Source: Colius striatus (taxonomy: Eukaryota > Chordata > Aves > Coliiformes > Coliidae). From it: a stretch of 64,000 bases of DNA. Positions within the stretch are counted from its first letter, which is position 1. Every line of letters starts with the position of its first letter. Positions 21,413-32,035 of this stretch are shown piece by piece. Location of the stretch: assembly GCF_028858725.1 (NCBI RefSeq), contig NC_084768.1, positions 30,286,664 through 30,350,663 of the forward strand, written 5' to 3'. The notes under the pieces are model-generated. The model was given only the letters and a program-made list of their open reading frames with translations. It did not search any database and was not told the origin of the DNA. Position numbers and translations under genes: made by a program.

Positions 21413-22225
21413 TCACTTGCTCCGGATAGTGAAGGACATTGTGAACTTTTTCGATCCCTTCTTCCTCATGTGCTGATCCGGGAGATGTTTCCGGTGCAGG
21501 CGGCAGATCTGCCTCAGGTACCTGAGCATCCAGCAGCAAAATGTGCAGCGTGAGGAGAAGTGGCCCCTTCCCCCACAGAACGTGGCCATGGCAGATCTGT
21601 CCTTCTTGCCCCTTCCATGGAAGTGACAGGACCGAGGCCACAGTGTCCTTGGCAGGGCCTGGTGGGCCTGAGAAGTGTCCTGCTGGGCTTCTCTTCCTTG
21701 ACGAGTCCTCTTGCCTCGCAGCACTGTTCCGCGCAGCACGTTGGGCTGAGGAATCCTCTGGCCGCACCGAGCACAAGGGCGTTTCTGCCCTGCAGCTTGG
21801 GACTGACCTTGATTGCTCTCTTGTCCCTTCCTTCTCTTCATATCTCTCCAGAGTACAAATATAACCCAGGTCACGCAGATCAGCCACGTGGTTTTCAAGG
21901 CACTGAAAAGAAGCCAGGTCCCGTCCACCTGGGCAAGGTAGTCCCAAATCTGGCCCACAGGATGGTACAGGTCAGAGGTCACATCCTCAAAAGTAGTGGA
22001 CAGTTGTTCCAGGCTCTCCGAAGCGACGTTCATCATGGATCTGACCCAGCTGCAGAGGCTGGAAATGCCAAAGCTTCCGGGCCATTCGTCAGCTGCACTG
22101 TCTGCAGGGTCAGGTTGCTGCTTCACGTGTTCAGGAAGGTTAAACTTTTTAATGTAGAGATTTATCGGAAACAGACATGCCATGAAGAGACCCACACTGA
22201 AGGGGAAAAATGGGATGAGTGTCAT
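21413..22225 (-). CDS. C-type array membrane protein, copy C2 (270 aa)
   Basis: Intact 270-codon frame with the same protein as C1 as far as I can see. Promoter at about 22343-22433. Confidence 0.7.
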   Translation of the reverse strand: MTLIPFFPFSVGLFMACLFPINLYIKKFNLPEHVKQQPDPADSAADEWPGSFGISSLCSWVRSMMNVASESLEQLSTTFEDVTSDLYHPVGQIWDYLAQVDGTWLLFSALKTTWLICVTWVIFVLWRDMKRRKGQESNQGQSQAAGQKRPCARCGQRIPQPNVLRGTVLRGKRTRQGREAQQDTSQAHQALPRTLWPRSCHFHGRGKKDRSAMATFCGGRGHFSSRCTFCCWMLRYLRQICRLHRKHLPDQHMRKKGSKKFTMSFTIRSK

Positions 22226-22582
22226 GGTGGTCTCTCCTGAGGGAAAAAGCCTGGATACACAAGGTGGCTTGGGCTGTCCCTCTGAGCAGAGCTCAGGCAG
22301 CAATCACCAGACCCGAGCTCTGGCTCTGGCGTCTGAGCTGCTCAGGGCTGCTTATATGCCAAGTTGTAGGCTGGTGTCAGGAGAGAATCAGTGATGTCAC
22401 AAAGCCTTTCCCCACCCACCCAATAGGCGATGGAGGCTGAGACAGGCAGGGGAGAAACTGTCCTGGCCCCATTCTCAGCACCGTCTCAGCACCAGGTACC
22501 CAGGAATGCAAACCCCACTCGTGCCCTCCTGCTGCAGCTCCAGATGGACAGGACCTGGCTGCTTTGCAGGGCCTTGCAAATC

Positions 22583-23093
22583 ATGTGGCTGATCTGCTTG
22601 ATTTAGATTGCACTTGACCCCTGGAGAATAGTGAAGGAAGGAACAGGGGAGCAATCAAGATCAGTCCCACAGAAAAGTTCACTTTTTGGGTAGCAGTGAA
22701 GCACAGCGGCCTTGGCTGAGAAGCCTTGCCCTGTGGCCACAGCAAAGAGGGAAGCATTGGAGAAGGTGACAGAGGCAAAGCTGTCGCTCTCGGGGTCCCA
22801 CAGTGCTTGGCTGGCCACCAGTAGACTCTGCTGGCCCCGCTGGCCCAGCAGCACGTGGCAGAGCAGCTTGTCGTGGGGTGGCACCACCTCCTTGGCCTGG
22901 CCCTGCAGCAGCTCGGCCAGGTCTGGGCCAGATGGGCACTGTTCTGCTTCAGCCTTCCTGAAGAGCTGAAGCAGAACTTGTTCCAGCAGAAAGCGAGGCT
23001 GCTGAGGAGCCTGGAAGCGTTGGGCTTCTCAGTTCCATATGATAGTTCAGGTTCAGGATGAAAATCAATCCTGAGTTCCCAAGGAAGCTGCCC
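22583..23093 (-). pseudogene. F-type remnant with embedded DYNLT4 fragment (unit 2)
   Basis: Same as 17600-18110. DYNLT4-derived part 22730-22945. Confidence 0.7.
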
Positions 23094-23301
23094 AGTGACC
23101 CTGAGAACATTGGTAACGGCCCAGGAGCCCAGGCTGGGGGCTGGAGTGGACATCAGAGCAGTCACGTGCAGCCACACCTTGCTCCCTGCACACACCATGG
23201 CCAAAGACTTTGGGTGTAAGGCACAGCTTTATTGCTTGCTTGTTTTGTTTCAGCTGCTCTACAAGCAGTTCTCCAGGGCTGGCTGGAGGGAGAGGCAGGC
23301 G

Positions 23302-23550
23302 TTACTCAAAGTAGACCCAATGCACTGTGGCCACAGCAAAGAGGGAAGCATTGGAGAAAGTGGCGGAGGCAAAGCTGTCGCTCTTGGGGTCCCACAGTGC
23401 CCGGCTGGCCACCAGCAGACTCTGCTGGCCCCGCTGGCCCAGCAGCACATGGCAGACCAGCTTGTAGCGGGGTGGCACCACCTCCTTGGCCTGGCCCTGC
23501 AGCAGCTCGGCCAGGCTCTGGGCCAGATGAGCACTGCCCTGGGGACTGTA
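23302..23550 (-). pseudogene. DYNLT4 3' fragment at the unit boundary (unit 2)
   Basis: Same break and extent as the unit 1 fragment at 18319-18567. Confidence 0.8.
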
Positions 23551-23780
23551 TGGTGGTTTAAACCCAGCTGGCAGCAACCAGACTAGGAGAATCCAGAAGA
23601 AAAGGCAGAACTTTGCAGGTTGAGATCAGGACAATTTAATAGAACTAACACGACGAGACAACCAAAAGCCATAACAACAGCAAAGGAATACAGAAAACAA
23701 CCTTATATACTGATCATGCCATCAGCGTGGTATGGAGTAGCCTGGCCATTGCCCCAGGGCAACTGCTGAATATTAACATC
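23551..23780 (-). mobile_element. Solo-LTR-like piece (unit 2/3 boundary)
   Basis: Same LTR family and join as at 18568-18797. Fossil. Confidence 0.55.
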
Positions 23781-24060
23781 AAAGCAATAAATACATTCTC
23801 ACACACCTTGAGCTACATCCCTTGCTAATGATGTGAAACTTTATCATGGCTAACAATTCTCTTGTATCTAAGCTCCATCTTTCACTAAGGCATGCATCTC
23901 ACATTGATTATCAGCTACTAATTCTAGGTAACGTTGGGGAGGGGCTTGAGGCTCTGAGAATTGTCCTGCTGGGCTTCAGTCCCTTGACAAGTCCTTCTCG
24001 CTAGCAGGACTGCTCCAGGCAGCACGTTGGACTGAAGGAACCCCTGGCAGGCCAGCTTCC

Positions 24061-24753
24061 TCAGGGCTTCAGCCCTGCAGCTTGACACGTGCCTGAGGAA
24101 GAGGCAGAGGAACTCTCGGAGCCTGCTGCATCTTCCTCGCCCACACTGTCTTCGCTTCTTTCATCGCCAGGCTTCTCGCCTTCGGTCACTGTGGTTCCCT
24201 GCTCCCCACAAGGAGATTCGTTCCTGTGGGACTGATCCTTGCGTGCTCCTCCCTTGACTCTTCTCCAGAGGACACGTGCAAGCCAAATAAAGCAGTGCAG
24301 CCCCATGATCCCGTCAAGCAGCTGGGTCCCGTCCACCTGGTCAAGGAAGTCCCGAAGCAGGCTCAGACGAGAGGCCCTGTCTGAGGCCGTGATGTTGAAA
24401 AGAGAGAAAAGTTGACTACCGAAGTTTGCCCTGGATCCGCCCAGACCATTGCTCCCGGGCCTCTTCATGACAATACTGTCAACATCAGCGGGCGACTTCT
24501 CCAGGAACTCAGGATTGATTGTTGTCTTGTACCCAAACAATCGGAGGGGTCTGAGAAGGCCAATGCTTCCAGGTGCTTCAGCAGCCTTGCTCTCTGCTGG
24601 ATGGAGTTGCTGATTCTGGCCTTCAGGAAGGAAGAACTTGTCTGTGTCCGTGTCAGGTTGGATGAAACCGTTAAACTTCGTGTAGATATTAATGGTGAAC
24701 AGAGGGAATGTGATGAAACTGAAGGTGAGGGGGAAAAATGAGATGAGTACCAT
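24061..24753 (-). CDS. A-type array membrane protein, copy A4 (230 aa)
   Basis: Intact; differs from A1 by GQN for GPN at about residue 46. Promoter present. Confidence 0.7.
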   Translation of the reverse strand: MVLISFFPLTFSFITFPLFTINIYTKFNGFIQPDTDTDKFFLPEGQNQQLHPAESKAAEAPGSIGLLRPLRLFGYKTTINPEFLEKSPADVDSIVMKRPGSNGLGGSRANFGSQLFSLFNITASDRASRLSLLRDFLDQVDGTQLLDGIMGLHCFIWLARVLWRRVKGGARKDQSHRNESPCGEQGTTVTEGEKPGDERSEDSVGEEDAAGSESSSASSSGTCQAAGLKP

Positions 24754-25039
24754 TGTGGTCTCTCCCGAGGTAAAATGTCTGGAGGAGCGAGGTTGGGCTG
24801 TCCCTCTGAGCAGAGCTCAGGCAGCGACCACCAGGCCCGAGCGGTGGCTCTGGCGTCTGAGCTGCCCAGAGCTGCTTATATGCCAAGTCCCGGGCTGGTG
24901 TCAGGAGAGAATCAGTGATGTCACAAAGCCTTTCCCCACCCGCCCAACCGGCGCTGGAGGCTGAGTTGGGGAGGGGAGGGCGCATCGAGATGGATTTTGA
25001 AGCCTGCCACGGGCTTTGGGCTGTGCCCTGAAATCTCTG

Positions 25040-25753
25040 TCAGGCCCGCTTCTTCCCCCGGTGCCTGCTGGAGGGTTTCAGCCGTGCAGCTTGGCGCTTG
25101 CCTGAGGAAGAGGCAGAGAAACTCTCATGGTGTGCCGAGGCCATTGTGCTTCCCTGCTCCCCACAACACGCTTCGTTCCTGTGGGACTGATCTTCATTGC
25201 TCCCTTGTCCCATCCTTCTCTTCAGTCTTCCCAAGAGGTCAAGTGCAATCCAAATCAAGCAGATCGGCCACATGATTTGCAAGGCCCTATAAAGCAGATA
25301 GATCCTGTCCTCCTGGGCAAGGGAGTCCCAAAGGAGCCCCAGAGAAAAGGACCTATTGGAGTCCACACTGTTGAAAACAGTGAACAGTAGTTTCAGGCCC
25401 TCACAAATGATGTTCTTCCTGGATCCACACAGACCAGTGCTGCCTGTGGAATTGGTGGTAATGCTCTCAATATCAAAGGGTGGCTTCTCCAAGAACACAA
25501 TTAGCCTGTATCCAAACCAGCGGAAGGGATTGAGAAGGCCAATGATTCCCTCACCAGATCTCAGGCAGCGACCACCAGGCCCAAGCTCTGGCTCTGGCTT
25601 TCTCTCCAGAAGCCAGGTGCCCTCCGAGTCAAGCAGAGCAGCCACGACGTTTGCAGGGCCCTGCAAGGCAGCCAGGTCCTGTGCACCTGGGCTAGCGAGT
25701 CCCAGAGCTGGCCCAGAGGACAGGGTGGCTCAGAGGCCACACTCTCAAGAACT
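25040..25753 (-). pseudogene. B-type copy B4, chimeric head
   Basis: Same D/B chimera as B2 and B3, with the IMWPICLIW variant. Confidence 0.6.
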
Positions 25754-25922
25754 GTGGTGTGGTGGTTTAAACCCAGCTGGCAGCAACCAGACTAGGAGAA
25801 TGCAGAAGAAAAGGCAGAACTTTGCAGGTTGAGATCAGGACAATTTAATAGATCAACACGATGAGACAACCAAAAGCCATAACAACAGCAAAGGAATACA
25901 GAAAACAACCTTATATACCGAG
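25754..25922 (-). mobile_element. LTR piece (TATA to U5 end)
   Basis: Unit 3 equivalent of 15788-15956. Fossil. Confidence 0.55.
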
Positions 25923-26116
25923 GATCCTTCTGGAGCGTTCCGAAGCAATGCTCTCTGCTGGAACGGGCTGCTGCTTCAGGTCCTCACGATGATGTGTCTT
26001 GAGTATGTCCCTGTCAGGTTGGATGTAAATGCAGACATTAATGGGGCAAGAAAACAACAAGTACAGGCCCATAGTGAGGGAGAGAACAGGGAAGAGGTTC
26101 AGCGTAGTCACTTCTG
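25923..26116 (-). pseudogene. E-type fragment E3
   Basis: Unit 3 equivalent of E1. Confidence 0.6.
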
Positions 26117-26395
26117 CAGGTAGTCCTGCATGGAACAAGGAATTGGACTGGATAATCCTTCTGTGTCTCTTGTAACTTGAGAGAACTCTCTGATCCTGGG
26201 ATTCTGTGGGCTGGCACTGGCTGCTGCCACCGTACAGGGACATGGGGAGCAACCAGCATGCACATCACGGGGCTGTGGGTACCCTGCCAGCACGTGGGAC
26301 CCTCCTCTTGGGACGTGGGCACCCGTGGGGCACCTCATAGCCATTGATGCCTGTTCTCTCCTGCCTCAGCTCCCTCCCCGCAGGGACAGCACTAC

Positions 26396-27208
26396 TCACT
26401 TGCTCCGGATAGTGAAGGACATTGTGAACTTTTTCGATCCCTTCTTCCTCATGTGCTGATCCGGGAGATGTTTCCGGTGCAGGCGGCAGATCTGCCTCAG
26501 GTACCTGAGCATCCAGCAGCAAAATGTGCAGCGTGAGGAGAAGTGGCCCCTTCCCCCACAGAACGTGGCCATGGCAGATCTGTCCTTCTTGCCCCTTCCA
26601 TGGAAGTGACAGGACCGAGGCCACAGTGTCCTTGGCAGGGCCTGGTGGGCCTGAGAAGTGTCCTGCTGGGCTTCTCTTCCTTGACGAGTCCTCTTGCCTC
26701 GCAGCACTGTTCCGCGCAGCACGTTGGGCTGAGGAATCCTCTGGCCGCACCGAGCACAAGGGCGTTTCTGCCCTGCAGCTTGGGACTGACCTTGATTGCT
26801 CTCTTGTCCCTTCCTTCTCTTCATATCTCTCCAGAGTACAAATATAACCCAGGTCACGCAGATCAGCCACGTGGTTTTCAAGGCACTGGAAAGAAGCCAG
26901 GTCCCGTCCACCTGGGCAAGGTAGTCCCAAATCTGGCCCACAGGATGGTACAGGTCAGAGGTCACATCCTCAAAAGTAGTGGACAGTTGTTCCAGGCTCT
27001 CCGAAGCGACGTTCATCATGGATCTGACCCAGCTGCAGAGGCTGGAAATGCCAAAGCTTCCGGGCCATTCGTCAGCTGCACTGTCTGCAGGGTCAGGTTG
27101 CTGCTTCACGTGTTCAGGAAGGTTAAACTTTTTAATGTAGAGATTTATCGGAAACAGACATGCCATGAAGAGACCCACACTGAAGGGGAAAAATGGGATG
27201 AGTGTCAT
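26396..27208 (-). CDS. C-type array membrane protein, copy C3 (270 aa)
   Basis: Intact; one visible change from C1 (LLSSAL for LLFSAL just before the hydrophobic segment). Promoter at about 27326-27416. Confidence 0.7.
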   Translation of the reverse strand: MTLIPFFPFSVGLFMACLFPINLYIKKFNLPEHVKQQPDPADSAADEWPGSFGISSLCSWVRSMMNVASESLEQLSTTFEDVTSDLYHPVGQIWDYLAQVDGTWLLSSALKTTWLICVTWVIFVLWRDMKRRKGQESNQGQSQAAGQKRPCARCGQRIPQPNVLRGTVLRGKRTRQGREAQQDTSQAHQALPRTLWPRSCHFHGRGKKDRSAMATFCGGRGHFSSRCTFCCWMLRYLRQICRLHRKHLPDQHMRKKGSKKFTMSFTIRSK

Positions 27209-27565
27209 GGTGGTCTCTCCTGAGGGAAAAAGCCTGGATACACAAGGTGGCTTGGGCTGTCCCTCTGAGCAGAGCTCAGGCAGCAATCACCAGACCCGAG
27301 CTCTGGCTCTGGCGTCTGAGCTGCTCAGGGCTGCTTATATGCCAAGTTGTAGGCTGGTGTCAGGAGAGAATCAGTGATGTCACAAAGCCTTTCCCCACCC
27401 ACCCAATAGGCGATGGAGGCTGAGACAGGCAGGGGAGAAACTGTCCTGGCCCCATTCTCAGCACCGTCTCAGCACCAGGTACCCAGGAATGCAAACCCCA
27501 CTCGTGCCCTCCTGCTGCAGCTCCAGATGGACAGGACCTGGCTGCTTTGCAGGGCCTTGCAAATC

Positions 27566-28076
27566 ATGTGGCTGATCTGCTTGATTTAGATTGCACTTGA
27601 CCCCTGGAGAATAGTGAAGGAAGGAACAGGGGAGCAATCAAGATCAGTCCCACAGAAAAGTTCACTTTTTGGGTAGCAGTGAAGCACAGCGGCCTTGGCT
27701 GAGAAGCCTTGCCCTGTGGCCACAGCAAAGAGGGAAGCATTGGAGAAGGTGACAGAGGCAAAGCTGTCGCTCTCGGGGTCCCACAGTGCTTGGCTGGCCA
27801 CCAGCAGACTCTGCTGGCCCCGCTGGCCCAGCAGCACGTGGCAGAGCAGCTTGTCGTGGGGTGGCACCACCTCCTTGGCCTGGCCCTGCAGCAGCTCGAC
27901 CAGGTCTGGGCCAGATGGGCACTGTTCTGCTTCAGCCTTCCTGAAGAGCTGAAGCAGAACTTGTTCCAGCAGAAAGCGAGGCTGCTGAGGAGCCTGGAAG
28001 CGTTGGGCTTCTCAGTTCCATATGATAGTTCAGGTTCAGGATGAAAATCAATCCTGAGTTCCCAAGGAAGCTGCCC
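27566..28076 (-). pseudogene. F-type remnant with embedded DYNLT4 fragment (unit 3)
   Basis: Same as 17600-18110. DYNLT4-derived part 27713-27928. Confidence 0.7.
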
Positions 28077-28284
28077 AGTGACCCTGAGAACATTGGTAAC
28101 GGCCCAGGAGCCCAGGCTGGGGGCTGGAGTGGACATCAGAGCAGTCACGTGCAGCCACACCTTGCTCCCTGCACACACCATGGCCAAAGACTTTGGGTGT
28201 AAGGCACAGCTTTATTGCTTGCTTGTTTTGTTTCAGCTGCTCTACAAGCAGTTCTCCAGGGCTGGCTGGAGGGAGAGGCAGGCG

Positions 28285-28533
28285 TTACTCAAAGTAGACC
28301 CAATGCACTGTGGCCACAGCAAAGAGGGAAGCATTGGAGAAGGTGGCGGAGGCAAAGCTGTCGCTCTTGGGGTCCCACAGTGCCCGGCTGGCCACCAGCA
28401 GACTCTGCTGGCCCCGCTGGCCCAGCAGCATATGGCAGACCAGCTTGTAGCGGGGTGGCACCACCTCCTTGGCCTGGCCCTGCAGCAGCTCGGCCAGGCT
28501 CTGGGCCAGATGAGCACTGCCCTGGGGACTGTA
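28285..28533 (-). pseudogene. DYNLT4 3' fragment at the unit boundary (unit 3)
   Basis: Same break and extent as the unit 1 fragment at 18319-18567. Confidence 0.8.
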
Positions 28534-28763
28534 TGGTGGTTTAAACCCAGCTGGCAGCAACCAGACTAGGAGAATCCAGAAGAAAAGGCAGAACTTTGCA
28601 GGTTGAGATCAGGACAATTTAATAGAACTAACACGACGAGACAACCAAAAGCCATAACAACAGCAAAGGAATACAGAAAACAACCTTATATACTGATCAT
28701 GCCATCAGCGTGGTATGGAGTAGCCTGGCCATTGCCCCAGGGCAACTGCTGAATATTAACATC
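28534..28763 (-). mobile_element. Solo-LTR-like piece (after unit 3)
   Basis: Same LTR family and join as at 18568-18797. Fossil. Confidence 0.55.
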
Positions 28764-29043
28764 AAAGCAATAAATACATTCTCACACACCTTGAGCTACA
28801 TCCCTTGCTAATGATGTGAAACTTTATCATGGCTAACAATTCTCTTGTATCTAAGCTCCATCTTTCACTAAGGCATGCATCTCACATTGATTATCAGCTA
28901 CTAATTCTAGGTAACGTTGGGGAGGGGCTTGAGGCTCTGAGAATTGTCCTGCTGGGCTTCAGTCCCTTGACAAGTCCTTCTCGCTAGCAGGACTGCTCCA
29001 GGCAGCACGTTGGACTGAAGGAACCCCTGGCAGGCCAGCTTCC

Positions 29044-29736
29044 TCAGGGCTTCAGCCCTGCAGCTTGACACGTGCCTGAGGAAGAGGCAGAGGAACTCTC
29101 GGAGCCTGCTGCATCTTCCTCGCCCACACTGTCTTCGCTTCTTTCATCGCCAGGCTTCTCGCCTTCGGTCACTGTGGTTCCCTGCTCCCCACAAGGAGAT
29201 TCGTTCCTGTGGGACTGATCCTTGCGTGCTCCTCCCTTGACTCTTCTCCAGAGGACACGTGCAAGCCAAATAAAGCAGTGCAGCCCCATGATCCCGTCAA
29301 GCAGCTGGGTCCCGTCCACCTGGTCAAGGAAGTCCCGAAGCAGGCTCAGACGAGAGGCCCTGTCTGAGGCCGTGATGTTGAAAAGAGAGAAAAGTTGACT
29401 ACCGAAGTTTGCCCTGGATCCGCCCAGACCATTGCTCCCGGGCCTCTTCATGACAATACTGTCAACATCAGCGGGCGACTTCTCCAGGAACTCAGGATTG
29501 ATTGTTGTCTTGTACCCAAACAATCGGAGGGGTCTGAGAAGGCCAATGCTTCCAGGTGCTTCAGCAGCCTTGCTCTCTGCTGGATGGAGTTGCTGATTCT
29601 GGCCTTCAGGAAGGAAGAACTTGTCTGTGTCCGTGTCAGGTTGGATGAAACCGTTAAACTTCGTGTAGATATTAATGGTGAACAGAGGGAATGTGATGAA
29701 ACTGAAGGTGAGGGGGAAAAATGAGATGAGTACCAT
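29044..29736 (-). CDS. A-type array membrane protein, copy A5 (230 aa)
   Basis: Intact; same as A4 in the residues I compared (GQN variant). Promoter present. Confidence 0.7.
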   Translation of the reverse strand: MVLISFFPLTFSFITFPLFTINIYTKFNGFIQPDTDTDKFFLPEGQNQQLHPAESKAAEAPGSIGLLRPLRLFGYKTTINPEFLEKSPADVDSIVMKRPGSNGLGGSRANFGSQLFSLFNITASDRASRLSLLRDFLDQVDGTQLLDGIMGLHCFIWLARVLWRRVKGGARKDQSHRNESPCGEQGTTVTEGEKPGDERSEDSVGEEDAAGSESSSASSSGTCQAAGLKP

Positions 29737-30022
29737 TGTGGTCTCTCCCGAGGTAAAATGTCTGGAGGAGCGAGGTTGGGCTGTCCCTCTGAGCAGAGCT
29801 CAGGCAGCGACCACCAGGCCCGAGCGGTGGCTCTGGCGTCTGAGCTGCCCAGAGCTGCTTATATGCCAAGTCCCGGGCTGGTGTCAGGAGAGAATCAGTG
29901 ATGTCACAAAGCCTTTCCCCACCCGCCCAACCGGCGCTGGAGGCTGAGTTGGGGAGGGGAGGGCGCATCGAGACGGATTTTGAAGCCTGCCACGGGCTTT
30001 GGGCTGTGCCCTGAAATCTCTG

Positions 30023-30721
30023 TCAGGCCCGCTTCTTCCCCCGGTGCCTGCTGGAGGGTTTCCGCCGTGCAGCTTGGCGCTTGCCTGAGGAAGAGGCAGA
30101 GAAACTCTCATGGTGTGCCGAGGCCATTGTGCTTCCCTGCTCCCCACAACACGCTTCGTTCCTGTGGGATTGATCTTCATTGCTCCCTTGTCCCATCCTT
30201 CTCTTCAGTCTTCCCAAGAGGTCAAGTGCAATCCAAATCAAGCAGATCAGCCACATGATTTGCAAGGCCCTATAAAGCAGATAGATCCTGTCCTCCTGGG
30301 CAAGGGAGTCCCAAAGCAGACCCTAAAGCAGAGAAAAGGACCTATTGGAGTCCACACTGTTGAAAACAGTGAACAGTAGTTTCAGGCCCTCACAAATGAT
30401 GTTCTTCCTGGATCCACACAGACCAGTGCTGCCTGTGGAATTGGTGGTAATGCTCTCAATATCAAAGGGTGGCTTCTCCAAGAACACAATTAGCCTGTAT
30501 CCAAACCAGCAGAAGGGATTGCGAAGGCCAATGATTCCAGGCTCGTTGGCAGCCTCGCTCTCTCCTCGAACAAGATGCTGTTTCAGCTCTTCAGGAAGGT
30601 TGAACTTGCCTAGGTCCGTGTCAGGTAGGATGAAAATGTGGAAATGAAGAGGGAACAGAGTCACTCTGAATAAAAATAAGCCGAGAGGGAGAAATGAGAA
30701 GAGATTCCACACAAGTTTCAT
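30023..30721 (-). pseudogene. B-type array copy B5, disrupted
   Basis: Counterpart of B1: full head and tail present but the frame is broken, and the TATA position is altered in the same way. Confidence 0.7.
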
Positions 30722-31146
30722 GGTGGTCTCCCCTGAGGGAAAAAGCCTGGATACACGAGGTAGCTTGGGCTGTCCCTCTGAGCAGAGCTCAGGCAGCGAC
30801 CACCAGGCCTGAGCTCTGGCTCTGGCATCTGAGCTGCCCAGGGCTGCTGATGTGCAACGACCTGTGCTGATGTCAGGAGACAATCAATGATACCAGAAAG
30901 CCTTTCTTCACTGCAACCCGCTCTCCCTGTTACCAAGCAAAACTGCTCCTTGCTAAACCAGGACACTTTCTTATTCTAAAATGTGTGTATTTACACTAAT
31001 ATCCCTGCAAAAGTGTGAGGACTATTCTTAAAAGTACCAAGGTACCAGGCTTTGTATGCAGCCCAGCCTAATGTGCAGTTCCTCAGAATCCCAGTTCCAG
31101 TTCACTGAAAGAGTTTCAATGTCAATGATGCCGCTTCTGCAGAGAT

Positions 31147-31272
31147 CTACTCCTCCTGCAGGGCTTTCTTCACGTGAGGGTAGTGTATCAAGGATTCTAC
31201 AGCTATGGAGTGGTCTGTAAGGACTAAGAAGGTTCCTTCCACTTTTCCTTCAATGGACATAAACTTCCCCAT
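31147..31272 (-). other. Short open frame (41 aa), third copy
   Basis: Same as 13198-13323, following the D2 stop. Confidence 0.35.
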
Positions 31273-31284
31273 TCCAGTATGGAG

Positions 31285-31523
31285 CTACAGGCACTGCTGG
31301 GTTTGGGCTTGTAATGTCTGGGAGCCTGGTTGCTTCCTCTGGGATTTATCTTGATTGCTCACCAGTCCCTGGGGTCTCTTCACACCTCTCCAGAAGCCAG
31401 GTGCCCTCCGAGTCACGCAGAGCAGCCACGAGGTTTGCAGGGCCCTGCAAGGCAGCCAGGTCCTGTGCACCTGGGCTAGCGAGTCAGTCCCAGAGCTGGC
31501 CCAGAGGCCACACTCTTAAAAAC
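31285..31523 (-). pseudogene. D-type fragment D2
   Basis: Counterpart of D1, with RRAPGFWRG where D1 has RRAPSFWRG. It abuts an LTR piece upstream. Confidence 0.6.
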
Positions 31524-31761
31524 TGTGGTATGGTGGTTTAAATCCATCTGGCAGCAACCAAACCAAGAGAATGCAGAGGAAAAGGCAGAACTTTGCAGGT
31601 TGAGATCAGGAAAATTTAATAGAACAACACGACGAGACAATCGAAAGCCATAACAACAGCAAAGGAATACAGAAAACAACCTTATATACTTACTGATCAT
31701 GCCATCAGCGTGGTATGGAGTAGCCTGGCCATTGCCCCAGGGCAACTGCTGAATATTAACA
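31524..31761 (-). mobile_element. Solo-LTR-like piece
   Basis: Counterpart of 13575-13812. Fossil. Confidence 0.55.
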
Positions 31762-32035
31762 TCAAAGCAATAAATACATTCTCACAACACACCTTGAGCT
31801 ACATCCCTCGCTAATGATGTGAAACTTTATCCTGGCTAACAATTCTGTTGTGTCTAAGCTCCATCTTTCACTAAGGCATGCATCTCACATTGATTATCAG
31901 CTACTAATTCTAGGAGGGGCTTGAGGCTCTGAGAATTGTCCTGCTGGGCTTCAGTCCCTTGACAAGTCCTTCTCGCTAGCAGGACTGCTCCAGGCAGCAC
32001 GTTGGACTGAAGGAACCCCTGGCAGGCCAGCTTCC

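Larger units (their letters stand above)
18964..23946. repeat. Long tandem unit 2 (4983 bp)
   Basis: Same length and content as unit 1 (A3, B3, LTR, E2, C2, two DYNLT4 fragments, LTR). Confidence 0.95.
23947..28929. repeat. Long tandem unit 3 (4983 bp)
   Basis: Same length and content as units 1 and 2. It shares some variants with unit 1 and others with unit 2, as expected from exchange between copies. Confidence 0.95.
28930..31921. repeat. Short array unit, 2992 bp (A5-B5-D2-LTR)
   Basis: Matches the 3000-bp unit at 10981-13980 with few changes. It identifies the right edge of the tandem block. Confidence 0.85.

Noticed and set aside
13981-28929. Pure assembly duplication as explanation of the three units
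   Set aside because: Units carry different single-base variants in mixed combinations, so they are not one sequence pasted three times. Only long reads can settle the copy number.
13981-28929. CRISPR array or satellite DNA
   Set aside because: The period is far too long and the units contain genes, promoters and host gene pieces.
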